From: Irpex lacteus
Lineage: Eukaryota > Basidiomycota > Agaricomycetes > Polyporales > Irpicaceae
Reading direction: 5' to 3'
Assembly: GCA_001986395.2 (NCBI GenBank)
Contig: MQVO02000028.1
Location: 1 to 64,000 of the forward strand
DNA: 64,000 nt
A program made the position numbers and the translations under genes. How positions within the stretch are numbered: position 1 is the stretch's first letter; the number at the start of each line of letters is the position of its first letter. This document shows positions 22,451 to 36,617 of this stretch, piece after piece. The notes under the pieces were generated by a model. That model saw only the letters and a program-made list of their open reading frames with translations. It was not told where the DNA came from and ran no database searches.

Positions 22451-25400
22451 CGGACGTACGTATTTTGAACCAGCAAAGCACGCCCGTCACCCGTCGCCGC
22501 ACGAAATGCCACTCGAGCAAGAGCGCCCTAAGTGGATTTGCTTCCGTGAAGCTCTCCTCGACCCAGCGGTGCGCATCAAGATTTCGAATCCCTTTGCCAC
22601 TCATCTTGGCGTATGTACCCGTCTCCTCCCAAGCAGGTAAGCTCCTCGTGAGCCACGCCTCGGGGCCCACATATACCTCTTTCGACCAGTGGTTCGGTGA
22701 TTATATGGTGAGGCCCTGATCAATGTGACATGAGGCTATCAACCGCCGCCCGCCGTCTCGTCGGTACAAAAGATGATCGGTGGGGCTTCTCTTGCGATCG
22801 ATCACCGACTATCCTTGGAAATGGTAGTGCTTAGCCCGAGTATGGAGGTGTATTGCTGGTGTGAGTTTGTGGACGCGTGTGGGTTGAGTTAGGAGAGGCG
22901 CAGTGCAGTCGATGATGGGTATTCCGTGGTTCTTGCTGGTATGAGTGGCACTAGGGCTGTATCTCAGCAAGATGACGAGCGGTGAACTGGCCGGATAGGC
23001 ATGAATGGCTAGGTGAGAGGCACCTCGGTACTCAGTCCTCAAAGTGCCACTTACATTCGCTGGCTAGCAATGGTACTTGTTTGCCCCCTCCTGGATGTCA
23101 CCTCTGATTTAAGACGGCACCTCTCAGGCTTCAAACGTCATTAGAATACGTCACACCCAGAGCAGGGAGTATTCAAGTTCTCCATTGCTTTTACTGGTCG
23201 GGACGTGCTCCTGCAGAAAGACGCAGACTTGGCGAGGATATGTTCGTCGATCGAGCACTCTACGTGCTTAGAGATTCCTGAGACGAAGTGTAGGTAATCT
23301 CGTTATACAGACGGTCGTGCCGATATCGCGTCAGTTGTACCGTGCCATACTATAAATTACACGAAAGGGCGATCCTTGCGGTGTAGCTCAGGCGTGAGGC
23401 GATTCACATAACTCACACAAAACCCAACCTCAGGCCTCGCGGTAAGAATGTCAATGCGCTAGAGACCAAATGCCCTAGTGGATTCTACTTACGTCGAGCT
23501 ATTAGCATAGATCGTCATCCTCCGAAGCAGGCTTTCAACTAGACTCTCACTTCGAAGTTTTCCTGGATTTCTTGTCGCTTTGCGCTTTAACAGGATCCAG
23601 GATACTTTTCGTCTGTTCTCCTACATTGCCCCCGATGTCAGTAGTTAATCAATATCCGATCAGCAACCCACATAATCTGCACGTAAAAGCGTCTCGCAGC
23701 GGAGGAGTTACAGCACGTACGTATGGCCTCCAAAGTTTCCTTACCACCGGCTGACACGATGTATCACACGTCAGATAGTTGACATGTTATAAAGGTACAC
23801 CATCACGAGAACCCCCACATCTCCGTCTTTTCCAGTTTTGCTGAGAACCGTCTGCATGCCAACACGCCTGAAAATCTTGCAATCTTCCTGGTCTTCCGTA
23901 CATGATTCGCCGCTTCTGGAGCCATTTATCAGAGGGAGAAGAAGAACGAGAGAGCGTGGTTCGCGGGTGATACGCGCGAGGGGGGATGAGCTTTCTTGCG
24001 GGGACTTAACACCACTCTGGCCCGAATTTTTCAAAAGCTTGAGAGCTTCTGTGCTCTTCTGTGCGTATCGTTTCCCATCTATGAATTTGACAAGGGTTGA
24101 ATTCTATTTTATGGCTTCACTACACACAGTGTCGTTCCGACTTGCGTATGCAATTGCCTGACATTCGTGTGCCCTGTAGACCCCTTTCCGGACATTTGTT
24201 GGCGTTATCTTGTCTCCGAGGAGAAAGAGCATCGTAGATCAAAACCAACTGCATTGAACGCACCTGACCCTCCAACGACGGCGCGTACGGTCTTAGTGAT
24301 AACGCCCTGTCGTACAGGTACTTTGTGGCGTAGCGCAGGTGCGTTTAGCGTGAATTGGAATGCGAGGATTGCCGCCTGGAGAAAGAAGAAAGAAGCGAGA
24401 ACCCCACAGTATGAGCACATGGAGACGCCTCCATTGACCTGAGAAAAGAACACACGAACGCTCATTGTTCGCCGATGAACAGGCTCAGCTGTATAGGACC
24501 CTCGTCGTCGTACTCATACCTGTGCACGCTGTCTCGTCGACCGTCAGAAAGCACGTCTGAGTTCCAACGCCTGACGACGGCACAGAGACATTGTTCTTCG
24601 GATGTGGGTTGTTCTCGGGCCCGGATTATCGTTGTGATCGAGGCGATCAGCGTGAGGGGAGATCGTGGCGGTGAAATACTGAATCAGGATACCAACGTGC
24701 TGAGCACTAGTGTGACGATGAATTGTGATTACAAGAGATCGGCTTTTACGGACTGTACGAACCGTTGCCGTCCTTGTTCTTCTGGAGTACATTGCATCCC
24801 AGCTTCGTGGCTCCGATACATGTTACAAGCCATCCACGACGGACACAACGATAGCTCATTGCTGCATCATTTAGTGCGACGAGTAGCATGAGAAGGAAGA
24901 AGGATGAAACCTTGGAAGACGCACCAAAGGTAGGCACGGCAAGCGAGCTGTCCCGCATTGCTCTAAATGCCAACAGAACCAAACATCGGTTGTTATGGCA
25001 TGATGCGCCACCCGCCCGCCGACCTCACCTGGAGGGCTCTGGTTGCGTCATTTGGTGCTTGCGATAAACGTCGCGGAGAGCTAAGACGAGAGTTCAAGGC
25101 ACCCGAATGCACCGCAGCACTCATTTCCGTTGAGCTCAGGGTGGCAGCGAGCTACCATAGTACAGATATTGAGCGTGGCTGCTAAGAAATTAATCGGTCA
25201 GCCTGAATGGTGGTGGCGGGTATAGACCAAGGGGGTGTTACCGAGCCTTTGACAAGTTCGGGCTCAGGTCGTAACCATCGCCAGCTTGTGCTTTCTCTGG
25301 CAGAGTTCTCTTTATCACCATCAATCCGAAGACGGGATGAGCGAACTGTAAATAAAATAACAGATTAAACCAGCTCAGTCTAGGTTCGCAGTTCAGTACA

Positions 25401-28400
25401 GAATCTTGAGGATCAGAGGATCTGGCGGGAAAGCACACGGAGGTACACGGTCTACTCGCATTTGCTGTAGACGCCGATGACCACGGTTCACAGGGTCGGT
25501 TCGGTTCAGTACTGACATCAATCGGCTCATTGCACCACGCGCCATCAAAGATACGATGCGCTCGTGTCGGTCGAGCGCTTGATTGCAACGTGTTGAACTT
25601 GAGGCTGCAGCACCTCCAACCCGACGTACTGCCTCTCTACAAAATTCACCTCTTGCCCTCATCGCCTCGCAGCTCGTCTGGCAGTGCAATGAGCTGTACT
25701 TTCCGCTGCTCACTGCTTGGTAACACCGATTTACCGTTATTTCTCGAGTATTACTCCTGATCTCAGAACACGCGGGAACGGAAGTGACCAGGATCCGATA
25801 GGACGACTCCGAATGCGTCTTGGGGGACCACCGGGACCACTAACTGGTTATTCCGTATTATTAGTAGACACAGGGCTATCTACTGCCTCTGTACTGTATG
25901 ATACGCGCAGTCTCGTGAACCCCGGCCACAGCCATGACCTGGCTGAAGTAACCCAGGTTAAACGGTGCGTCCTCATTTTCTCTGATGTGGCTGAGTATCG
26001 TCTCATTGTTTTCTGTCTTCATGGAAGAATACTGTGATACTGCTGTGCGCATATGAAGTGCAGTAAGATCATCGATCCATGAGGTGCTGTGCGCGGGCCT
26101 CGGAAAGGCCGTTTTGAACTATAGGCACGTCCATACGTCGCGGCCCATGTCTCAGGCACGTTCGGCGATATGTATATCGAGACCCTCACCTTTCAGGCTC
26201 TAATCGGCTCGTATATTCTGATGCAGTAAAATATGTGCTCTATACGCAGCATAAGCAGTGAGTCTGCGATATACATGACCATGACGAAAGTTTATATTGT
26301 GAGGCTGTAGTCGCGAAAACAGGTGCGCAGCCGTATCATACTCCGTGTGGCACCCAGCTCACCATCGATTAGTATTCTGTGGCCCATTGCGCAGTGACCA
26401 TGACTTGGCTGCTGAATCAAAAGGCCAACAGCGCGCCGAAAACATCGATCATGAGTGGTGCAGATATTCGATTATATGTCGGCCTTTTACATGTGCTTTC
26501 ACGGAGTTGGTCACCGAAAAACCTTTGTGCCCTCATTACTGCAGGGTGAGGCTACCCTGAGATCGGTCTTGTTCTTTCGTCTTCATAGAATAACGCCCTC
26601 AAATCGAAGCTTGCTGCTCAGCAGCAGGTCCCCTCGAGTCTCTCCTCTTCGTCCCAACTTTGGACACTATCGCACCTATCACCAACATCGGCTCGGCGGA
26701 GCGGATATGGTCTCTCCCACTGATACTATCGTGACCAGCTCCGCACCCATGGACATGAATGGTCACACCGCCGTCTAGCCTCCTTACCTTCTAGACTCCC
26801 TCACCTTCGCCACTAACCTGACCCTCTTCCAATCAGTTGATAGCACGTCACTCTTGGCTACTCATCCGTACTTACGAAGCTGGAAGGCGGGATCAAATTC
26901 TAGCGACGCAGCAACGGGCGGTACGCATGTCACTCTTCATTCTTATTGTTTCTTTGACCTAGGGTGATTTAATATGGCAACCGCAATACCTTCTTTGAGG
27001 GTGCTATGCTCGCAGAGATAGCAGGACTAGTGCTTCTAGCCAACAGTCGAACAAGGTGCATGGTTTTCATGACATAGTCCAAAGAACCTGGGTCGTCTTG
27101 GGAATCAGAAGAGCTTGCATGACGGTACGTATGGCCTATGTGCGTGAGCTAAAGTCCGATAGCTTGACAGCTTACGCGCGTTATGAGAAATCAAAAGCAT
27201 AACCACTCCGCTTCTGGCTGTTTTGACGGGAATACAGTACTAGGTGGCCGCACGCAGGAACGACCACTTCTTACTCTGAAGCCGTCAGGCGATAGCTTCT
27301 CGGTTCATTTCAGTAGCCAATCTCCAATCCATCTGTCGTCAATCGACTGAACTGTCAATTTCCCAAGCCTCCAGTCCAGACTCCAGAACCGGCCCGCGTA
27401 CATCAGAGCGTACTTCCAGGTATGCCGCCCTTTGACAGATTGAACTTGGACACACAACTGGTACACATGTTCGCATCAAGGGCCACAGCGGCGCGCCCAA
27501 CACCATCCCGCACACCGACCTGATACGAGATCAGTTCGGCTTGTACCACACAAGCCTGCCGAGACGAAGCACACCATCCTACCAGGAACGGAGAAGTTCC
27601 AAGCCAATGCGACGCCACATGTATATCGCTCGGCCCTCTCGGAAATGAACGCCGCGAAGGCTTCTCCAGGCTCCATGCCTATATATGGAACAGTACTACG
27701 AGTAAAGATACTACTGACTAGCATATCATCAATTCGAGTGGTATCTACGTCGACGGCCGAACTTGAAATTCGCGTGGCTAGGCTAGTGGGGACCGATGAT
27801 GCGTCGATACATTATCTTCTTGTATTTTCCCAGATGAACCTTGATCTCTGAGAAGAACGTAGTAATATGACTCATCATTTCTATCGTGGCGTAGACACAT
27901 CATCGTACAAGACACAGGGAACGTTTATTCATGCACGAACTGTGCCGTGGCGCAATCCAACGATATTGTACCACCACACCACACGTAAATCACACAGGGT
28001 GACAACCTCGGAGTGATCCAGTCTCCGGCTCTGTATTAGCCCTCGACCAGTGTACTATATCTCGGACGGGCAGTGTGACTTGAGTTGAACCGGGTACGGC
28101 CACGTGGATAAATCACCGTATGGTCTCTCCGCATGGGGGTCCAGCTCCTACTTTCATGTCGGGGCTGTGACTAACACCCTCACTGTGTAATGTAATGGAG
28201 TATGTAAGACAACCCTAACGCGCAATGTCCGTTGTGATCAACTCACCGGCTAAGTCGAACGAGTGGGCGACTGCGTACTCACAATGAAGAAGCAAGAGGC
28301 TTAATTTCCCACATTCATACAAATTCCCGAGCACTCCTCCGCCGAACTCGCAGGTGCAGAATGCCCTTCCAGACTTGAAGTATAACAGCAGTAAAAGAAC

Positions 28401-29887
28401 AGCGCGTACCCTGCCGGTGCAGTGTATATCTCGCCGAGCGATTCTACGTACTGTCGAGCCGTTGGGCACGTAATTCATGAGGAACTACTTACACTGCGCC
28501 CCAGGTGGGCGCCGTGGTGCTTAGCGTGATACCGTCAGTATGCTGTCGATCGTGCGTGATTGAGGAACGCGGGACCCACCGACCGAGCAAGCCCAACCAG
28601 ATCTACGTTCATCTCCCCTGGTGCTGTGGTTCACTTTAGTGCGTTTTGTGTGGAACTGCAGGCTTCAATTTGAACTGATAGGATAGGTCTAGTACGCCCG
28701 CACCGCGCTGGTCAATGTCAATCTGTATCCACGCAACTCATGTTGAACAAGGAATACCGGAAGAGGCGCACTGTGACAATGTCCCTTCCTCTGAACCCTA
28801 CTACACACGGGCGAGCCGCGTTCGGAGTCGGGGGTTTGTGGCGTGCATCCACAATCGCGACATGGCAAAGTTTCGCTGTAGTCGAGCGCCAGATAAGGAA
28901 AGTTCTTCGCTTTCCTCCACAGATATCGAATTCTGGTCGTGAAGCGATGAATACTCATGTGAGCAGCTACTGATTGGCTAGTACCGTGACCACCAGCCAG
29001 TGGAAGGGAGAGTACTGTTATTTGCTGTTTTCAATGTGATGAGATAGGTAGGAAAGAAGAGAGCCGTCCGCGATATCGGATCCTTAGGAAAGCGATGAGT
29101 CTATCAGGGCAGTTACGAAATTCGTCTTTTTCGTGGCTGACGTCTTTCCTGAAGCTTGACCGCCCTCGCAACCCGCGTGGTCCCTGTCCAAGGATGCCGT
29201 GGAAAGGCTTACTGTGTTTTCATACGAGCTCGTTTAGCGATAGTGGCGAAGGTCGTTCGCTCCATCATGGGCGGCGTCCCACTGATTGACTGGGTGTTTT
29301 TTCGATTCAGCATTGAATTCAGATGAAGATTTGTCGTTGTATCGTATGTTAGCTAGCGCACTCGGTATGATGCTATGGCAGATAGATTCAAGCTGGAGGT
29401 GTAGTCGAGAAGCAGATCTGAGAGGAGGAGAACAAGGCCTACCCTGCTGACATCGTAACATCAGAGATACGTCCCGTCTGGCCCTGTGGGGGTCGCACAT
29501 GGGCTTGGGTGAGCGGAGCCGGTCTTGGATGTACATCTGTGCTCGACAGGGGGTCTGCCTGTCACGGACGACAGACGCGTCAATCGCATGGCTTGATAAC
29601 CTTGCCGGACGAGATGAGCGCGTCAATGTCGTCGAAGGGAGGTCGATATCCTCAAGGCGGATTGGGGGAGGGATGTCGCAGTCCGGTATCATCTGAGGGT
29701 TCACGTGGATCGGTTCAGGGTGGTGGTTCAATTCGAGAGCGAGAAAATGAACGTAATAATACAAGGATTGGCGCTGGACGGAGGCATTCTGGGTTGAGCC
29801 CAGGGATTCGGATACCAGCTTCCCTAAAAGGAATGTCAGTGATGGGATGGTAATTTGTGGGACTCGGAGTTTTGAATGCGAGGTTTG

Positions 29888-29893
29888 TATATA
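29888..29893 (+). promoter_or_regulatory. TATA-like element upstream of HMG-box gene A
   Basis: TATATA 83 bases before the ATG at 29976. A single short match, so tentative. Confidence 0.3.
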
Positions 29894-29975
29894 GCGGAAC
29901 GGCAATTGCCCACAGATGTCCTGTTTTGCGACACCCCTTCCTCCTCCCCTATCAATTTCCCTCGCCTCTGCGAAC

Positions 29976-31573
29976 ATGCCAGCTGAACGCACGCGAGATT
30001 CGAAGCCAAGGGCCGCAAGGCAGAATGGTGCGTACAGCGGCGGCCGCAGCACCGACGCCAACGTGCTCATCGCGCCTATCCCGACAGATGGCCTCCAGCT
30101 CACATGGACAACGCCCGTCGATCCCTCAACCGCCCAGACCGTAGCGTTCACTCCCGCTGTTACACCCATCACATTCTACGATCCGCCTTCCCCAGAGGAT
30201 CCCCCCTCGACTGGCATGCTCTTCCCGCCCACTGGTGAGGTCCTGTCTCCGACGCGCGCTCGCAGCGGCCACGCGAAGAAGAAGCCTGAGAATCACATTC
30301 CAAGGCCACCCAACGCGTTCATCCTTTTCCGCTCGTCCTTCATCAAGAACCAGCACGTCTCCTCCGATGTCGAGACAAACCACAGCACGCTCTCCAAGAT
30401 TATCGGGCTCACCTGGCAGAATCTCCCACCTGAGGAACGCCAAATCTGGCATGCGAAAGCCAAGATCGCTCTCGAGGAGCACAAGCGCAAGTTCCCTCAG
30501 TACACCTTCCGTCCGTTACATACCAAGGGGAAAGGGGCTGCAGAGAAGCGTAAAGTAAGGGAGGTGGGCCCGAAAGATCTCAAGCGATGCGAGAAGATCG
30601 CCGAGCTCCTGGTCGAAGGCAAGAAGGGAGCAGAGCTCGACGCCGCCATCGCAGAGTTCGATCGCCACCACGTACCTCAAATCGTCACTCGCTTCGAGAC
30701 TCCCATCACGGCCCGCACCTACCGACGGTCCTCGTCGGCGCCCGCCCCCGACACTGAGCACTCCAAGCCCGTCTTCCTGCCCTCGTCGCCCAAAGCACAG
30801 AAAGTGCGCGCACGGAGCACTCAGCCAGAGCCCGCCTCGCCAACAGACGAGTGCGCCTCTCCTACGACGCTGTCGGACGCAGGCAGCTACGCCTCGACCG
30901 AGTATTATCTCGACTCACCTTCCTCACCTTCCATTCCTTCTCCTACCGAGTCACTCCCTGACGTAAATCCCTCTTTTGTGAGTTGATCTTCATGGCGTTT
31001 GCACTTACCCCATTCTGACTGGCTATGTTGTACTTCCAGGATTTTAGCACATTCTCTTTCCAACCCACGCCTTCGACACAGGCAGTTCTTCCACCACACT
31101 TGCATTCTGAGGGAGGCGCGGGCGTATTCGATGCGTTCTCCTTCCCACAGGAACCGATGATGCCACCGTGCAGCCCACCAGCGAACAATTTCTTCGATCC
31201 AGCCACTTTCACTGTCACCCCGCCGTACTTGAACACCTACAGTCCTTCACCGGACTGCAGCATGCCCGGTACACCCACAACATGCATCGGTGACTCTATC
31301 TCCCGTGCTGCATCTTCCATGCACCATCACCTTCCGCAGCAGCAACAGTTCGATTTGGACTTCTTCAACGAGTTTGACGCTCAGATACCTCCGACGATGT
31401 GCGCACCTATCGACACGCAATCGCTGATGATGCCCAGCTACGACCTGGCTCCGATGTCAGGGCACCAGCCGCACCTGCACCACCAACAGCAGCAGCACGA
31501 CGCGAATTTCGCCTGCTACCAATTCGACAGCGAACTAAACCCGCCGTACATGGCTGGCATTCCCACGTACTAA
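29976..31573 (+). CDS. HMG-box transcription factor A (MATA_HMG-like)
   Basis: Two exons (29976-30977 and 31040-31573) give 511 residues starting MPAERTRDSKPRAARQ. One HMG box lies at about residues 106-180: IPRPPNAFILFRSSFIKNQ, then NHSTLSKIIGLTWQNLPPEER, then a basic helix ending FPQYTFRP. The PPNAFILFR signature is that of fungal MATA_HMG/Ste11-type boxes, sequence-specific DNA-bending regulators in the nucleus. Downstream are the block KRCEKIAELLVEGKKGAELDAAI (about 203-225) and RFETPITARTYRRSSSAPAP, both shared with HMG gene B. The C-terminal half is Pro/Ser-rich with Gln/His runs (LPQQQQ, HHQQQQH), typical of activation regions, and ends PPYMAGIPTY. The nearest confident gene upstream is 7.8 kb away, suggesting a large regulatory region. 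Regulatory target unknown. Confidence 0.92.
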
Positions 31574-34500
31574 GTCAGCCAAGTTCCCTCGCTGTCACAC
31601 GGACGATTTGGCACGCACCCCTGAGCGTCCTTAAAGTTTGCGCTGTGGTGCGAATTCCCTGCGTGGCATGTGTCTTCTATCCCAGGCGGATAATCCTTCT
31701 TGTCCTGGTAACTCGCGCGTGGCCGGCTCCCGCGAACCTGCGTCGTTGTCTCCCTGCATCTTCCCTCTTGGATTCTGTCGTCCTTCTGCGTGTTGTTGTC
31801 TCAGCGCTTCCTCCACCGAACTCAATGAAGTATTGCTCACCTCTCATCTCTCCTGTGTATTTCTATCGCCTGCAACACCCCTATCCCCTCTCCCTTGTAC
31901 TTCCCTGTAACATCATTACCTGCCTCCGCTTCATGGTATCTTCTTCCGTCATCTATCCGTCCCTCACCCCTCCTCATCCCCACCCAATCCGTCTTTCCTC
32001 GCGCAAACTCGTTTCCTCACTCACCGTTATTCTTGGCTTATCTTTGGCTGTCCCCTCAACCTTACCCTTCACCTTCTTGCTTATCACTCGTCGAAATGCG
32101 ACGATTGTTCGTGATTATCTTGTTTATTCGCTATATACACCTAGGAACCCTCGATTTTAGTAGGATTAGGGCGGGACAGGGAATCCGGAATTGGAAGCTG
32201 TAGGGGCTGGAATATGTCAGCATATGGAGAATAGGATATAGGATATAGGATTAGTGTTGGTTAGCTTAGTTGGCTCAACTGTCTGGTGTCCCCAATCATC
32301 ATACATTCACATTTACAGTCGCACTTAGACGTATTTCTTGATCCAGATTCACTTCATTTCTTGTATCATTCTTGCAATTGCTTCGCTTTCGTGTGTTATT
32401 TAGCTTATCCTTGTTGTCTTGTTGTACATACGAACACCGTTATATCTCAATTTCCCTGCGTAATTCACAAATCAGCTCGATAATCAGAAGGTCGAAAATC
32501 ATATGGACCGACGATATACTCACATCACAAATGTATTTGCGGAGACCGGTCTCGGTACACTACCGGCATTGTCAGATCTTCTTGCCTTCACAGGGACAAG
32601 GGTCTCTAGAGTTCAAAACAGCGTAATCCCCACCTAGAACGGACGAACGGGAACTCACAGATTCACAAGACACAGTAAATCACACCATTACCGCGGAATT
32701 GCCTAGGAGGCGAACAACATGAACGAGACGGACATTACGTGGGTTTTTACCTCTTAATGCACGAGGGGGTCCTCGTGCGGCGATGAACACCTTCGTCCTG
32801 AGGTTCGAGTCGAAATCCGAGTCCGACGAGGGTCACCTGGACCGTCGTCTGTTCGCAGGTTCTCGTTCGTGCGGTCTGTCATTTGGTGTGAGATTTTCTT
32901 TTTTCGTTATCTTGTAATTTCTGTTCGGAAAGATATGGTCTCGTGTCTGGCCGATGTACGTACGTTACCGGCCCCCCGGCGATTTAGATCAACGGAAATG
33001 ATGATGATGGGATGAGCGGATGACGAGCGATATGATACGAAGGTTGGATATGCCGAGGCTGTAATTTGCGAAGGGTCGCGCGGTAAGCTCAAGCTCAGTT
33101 TGGCTCAATTTGTTCTGACGGAGTATCGAATCGAATTGGTCCTTCTCTCAGATGCAAAGTGCGGGTGAGAGGGATGTGCAGGAATAGAGGGAAGAAGTTA
33201 TGTCCACGTGGAATGTTCGCACGTGTAGAAGGAGTCCAGAAGGCGAAGTCAAGGGAATTCGACGAGAGGGAAACGCCGCTGCAATTGACGCATGCAACAG
33301 TCTATAGACTCGAAGGAGTGCAATAACGCCGGCATTGATGTCCGGCGCGATGTTTGAATGGGTGTCTATGTGCCCTCAAAGGCAGGTGAGTAAGGTTGAG
33401 TATTAGTCAGCAAATATATCCATATCTATCGTTTGTGCAGGAGGTTGGGTGTTGGGAACGTACAATTATTGACTCCTCAATGCTGAGTTATGCTTCGAAC
33501 GCCGTCGAATTGAATACGTGAAACACATGTCACGACTTGCAGCCCTGCGCCACGACCCCACACCTTCTTCATATGTCGGTAGTAGAGGGCCTGAGGTACT
33601 GCTCAGCGTAATGCGCGACGATGGAGTCGAATCTTCATAATGATGCGGCTAGAAGGATGGTGGCCGAGGTGATTGATTATCGCCAGAAACAACACATACC
33701 ATTCCTGACCCTGCGCCACAGGACCATGTGGAAAATTGAAGGAATATCGGAGGGATGGTCAACTGCATCCGTATTACATCCTTCTCTCGTTGGTCGACGA
33801 GGAACAAGAGCAAGAGACTCTCAGCCAGCGCTGAAGAGGTCCTGATGGAAGATGGTTACGTGGAGTGATATGTTCAGGGGATCTTTCGAACGCTGGATTA
33901 TGTGTCGCTGATCCAGAGGTATGACGAATAAGCCAGGAGAGGCGCGAGATTAATGCAGAGATTCGCGAGGGCGGGATCAAAAATTTGGTTCCGTGGCCTC
34001 GTTCCATGTAGTTGGCGCGACGGAGACAAATGACTTTGATCAATGATGCGTATCGACCGACGGGATGGCGCCTATCATGCATACGAACGGTTAGCACGAA
34101 TGATCGAATATGGTAAGAAAGAACGATGGTGCAGCATACCCTTCGTGCTGGCATACGTGTTCATAGACGTGAACCTCGTGTAGAGAGCGTGGACACAAGT
34201 TCTACATGTTCACATATCATACCTGTTCATAGTATTCATATCAGTGATGGCATACGGTGTAAAGAAGAGGTGCTTCTGCGCCTTAGAGAGTTGGAAACAA
34301 CAACATACCTTCGAGTGTTGGCTCTCGATAACTCATCTGTATCAGCATAGTATCATGCAGAAGACTGATCTTCTACCTTCTCGTACATCGAACATTCCAG
34401 ATCGCACGATCATGCTGCATCGTGCATCGCGCGTCGTGACCTGCTTCGCTCCTCCAACGGCTATAATTTAGAACTGTGGATATACTGGTCGGGGAGGGCG

Positions 34501-36617
34501 AAGAAGGGGGATCTATTCCATAAATCAGCAAGGCCTACCTTATAACGACTATCATCCCGCCTCGAGGCCTGGCTGGCGCCTCGCCGAGGCCGCGAGGCAG
34601 ACGCAAACAAGCCAACGCAGTAGTAGGACCAAGGCACCAACCCCTGTATGTATGTTCGCTCTAGGCAACAAGGCATCTGAAACGCGGTATATAGAGGTTA
34701 GAGTAAGCGAGGATGGAGGGGTTATCATCATGACCTTGTAAATCCACCCGCGCGTGACGATAGTGGCAGGGCGTTCCGTCGCTTGTCATAGTGCCACTCC
34801 GACGAAGTCCAAAACAAACGCATACGTCCTGCCGCCTCCGAGCAGTTTTCGGAGATATAAAATGTACCAGTATCCTGGTGGATCGCTCTGCAAGAGCGTG
34901 AAGTGTCCTGGGGGTGCCCATGGATGCCATCCTTCATACAAGCTAGTGAGGATGCCACTGGATGAACGCGGGTAAGAGAGCGTGGGGTGAGTAGGAGACA
35001 GGTCATAGACAATGTCAATGTCAATAACCGCCCTTTAACCCAGAGTAATAGCCGCAACCTCGCCTGTTACACATGTTGCGAAGCTGTTGAGCAACCGTGG
35101 GAGACTGGCCACGGGAGAAGGTAACGAGGGGCGGCTCGCATAACAACGCAGGTCTGCCACTCAGCCATAATAAATCTATCAGGCCTGAAGGTAGTGGCTG
35201 ACGTGTCGGACTGGCAAGGACCATGTAAGGTGAATGCTTGATATTGAACCGTCAGATGGGTTAGAAATGTGGAAGATGTGATGGGCACACCGTTGTTGGC
35301 AGAGGCAATGAGGGCTTCGATTCCGAGTATGAGTGGCACTGCTGCGGAAGATGATAATCCTTGTGAGAGAAAGTGCCACTCGAGACCAGTGTGAGCCATA
35401 AATCGCGTCTGACTCGGAGTGACGACTTGACGACCGCGCTTCACACCGGCATACTTGTGAATGGGGAGTTCGAGGACATCGTGGTAGAGGGTTAAGAGGG
35501 TTAGCGTGCGAATGAGCTGGCAAATTGAAACGACGTACCATGGTTAAGTGTTTGGGCCAGGTACCATTTTGGGAAATAGTACCTGACTACCGACGACCCC
35601 GACGCGCACTTCCCTAAACGAGAACAAGAATACAAAACGTGTATCAACACGCCCTCCTTCCAGCCCGCTCGCAATCGATATTCACTGATCTAGGAACTTA
35701 TTGGAAGGTTTATGCGGTGCTATTCTCGACATACGTCAGGCAAACTCCCCTCGTGTGTTGATGGTCTCTATCTACTTACGGCTTAGGTTGTAGGCGGGCC
35801 ACCAAGATATGTTGGCGATATGCTAACAATACTATGAGTGGGCTGAGCAACGGTTTTTATCGTGTGGTCGATACACCTACCCTGTCGTCGCAGACCGAGG
35901 CAGCCCGCTCGTCCTACGAAAGCGGCGTGCGACACCACGAATGAGCGCTAACAGCAGTGGCACTGGTACTGGCACATGCCACTCACGCTTTCTTCAAGCT
36001 TGTGGATCTTGGATGAAAACGGCCCTCATCCGAGCGTTATCATCGCAGCTGCGTAAATAGGGCAGCGACAGTATGGTTCAGTGTTGTAAGCAACAGACGA
36101 TGGGATGAGAAGAGAGGATACTAGTCTTGCTCGTCTCTGAAGATCTTAAGAACAATTCGCGTCAATCCCATGGTATCATGAAAGAGGGTTGTCGAGTCAA
36201 TGTCTGCATTCTCATGACTTGGGAGTGGCAGCGTCTTAAGAACGACTATTGAGTCTACAGTGCGACGTTCTGGGCGACGTTCTCACAACTCCGTTTTAGT
36301 CGATTGAACCTAGACAATGAGGCTTCGAGTTAGTCATACGTTACAATTGACTCATATTTCACACAGTGAAGGAACGGGATGGGTGGGAAGATGCTCTTTA
36401 CCAAACACGAGATGACATACCTTGCCATCATTATTAGCGCCCATGGTGGAAGCAGCACAAGTAGCATGCAATCGCCTTGTATGTACCGAGACTTCGTGCG
36501 TGCCGAATAGTCTGCGAATAGATATACTTATTTCGCATTGGACCTCATTTGACTCTAAAGTAGGCGCATATAAGCCACTTTCACGATATTCTTCTATGCG
36601 CGAGTACCCACCATCAT
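31574..36617. other. Gene-poor region (5 kb) downstream of HMG-box gene A
   Basis: The first 700 bases are pyrimidine-rich and probably include the 3' UTR of HMG gene A; open frames there reflect composition. The rest shows no gene on either strand. AGTG(G/C)CACT palindromes occur at 34790, 35332, 35372 and 35956, with related half sites at 34762, 35978 and 36224. Confidence 0.45.

Larger units (their letters stand above)
22127..29975. other. Large gene-poor region (7.8 kb) upstream of HMG-box gene A
   Basis: No confident gene on either strand. Many short hydrophobic or basic open frames are present, but none assembles into a recognised protein. Minus-strand fragments at about 24.2-25.0 kb hint at membrane-helix coding potential but break repeatedly. 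AGTG(G/C)CACT palindromes occur at 22442, 22944 and 23043, with half forms at 22507 and 22596. No transposase or reverse-transcriptase motif was seen. The right end holds a TATATA at 29888-29893, about 85 bases before the HMG ATG. Confidence 0.45.

Noticed and set aside
23770..25000. Possible multi-pass membrane protein on the minus strand
   Set aside because: Several hydrophobic stretches and some splice-like signals are present, but no exon set could be joined in phase and no family signature was found. It may be a decayed DUF6533-type gene.
29234..30172. Long open frame (312 codons) on the minus strand overlapping the HMG A start
   Set aside because: It lies antisense to the HMG gene and its promoter, has no recognisable domain, and its length is explained by overlap with coding DNA at one end.
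31399..32160. Open frame of 253 codons after HMG gene A
   Set aside because: It starts inside the last HMG exon in another frame and continues through a pyrimidine-rich 3' flank; the composition looks like UTR.
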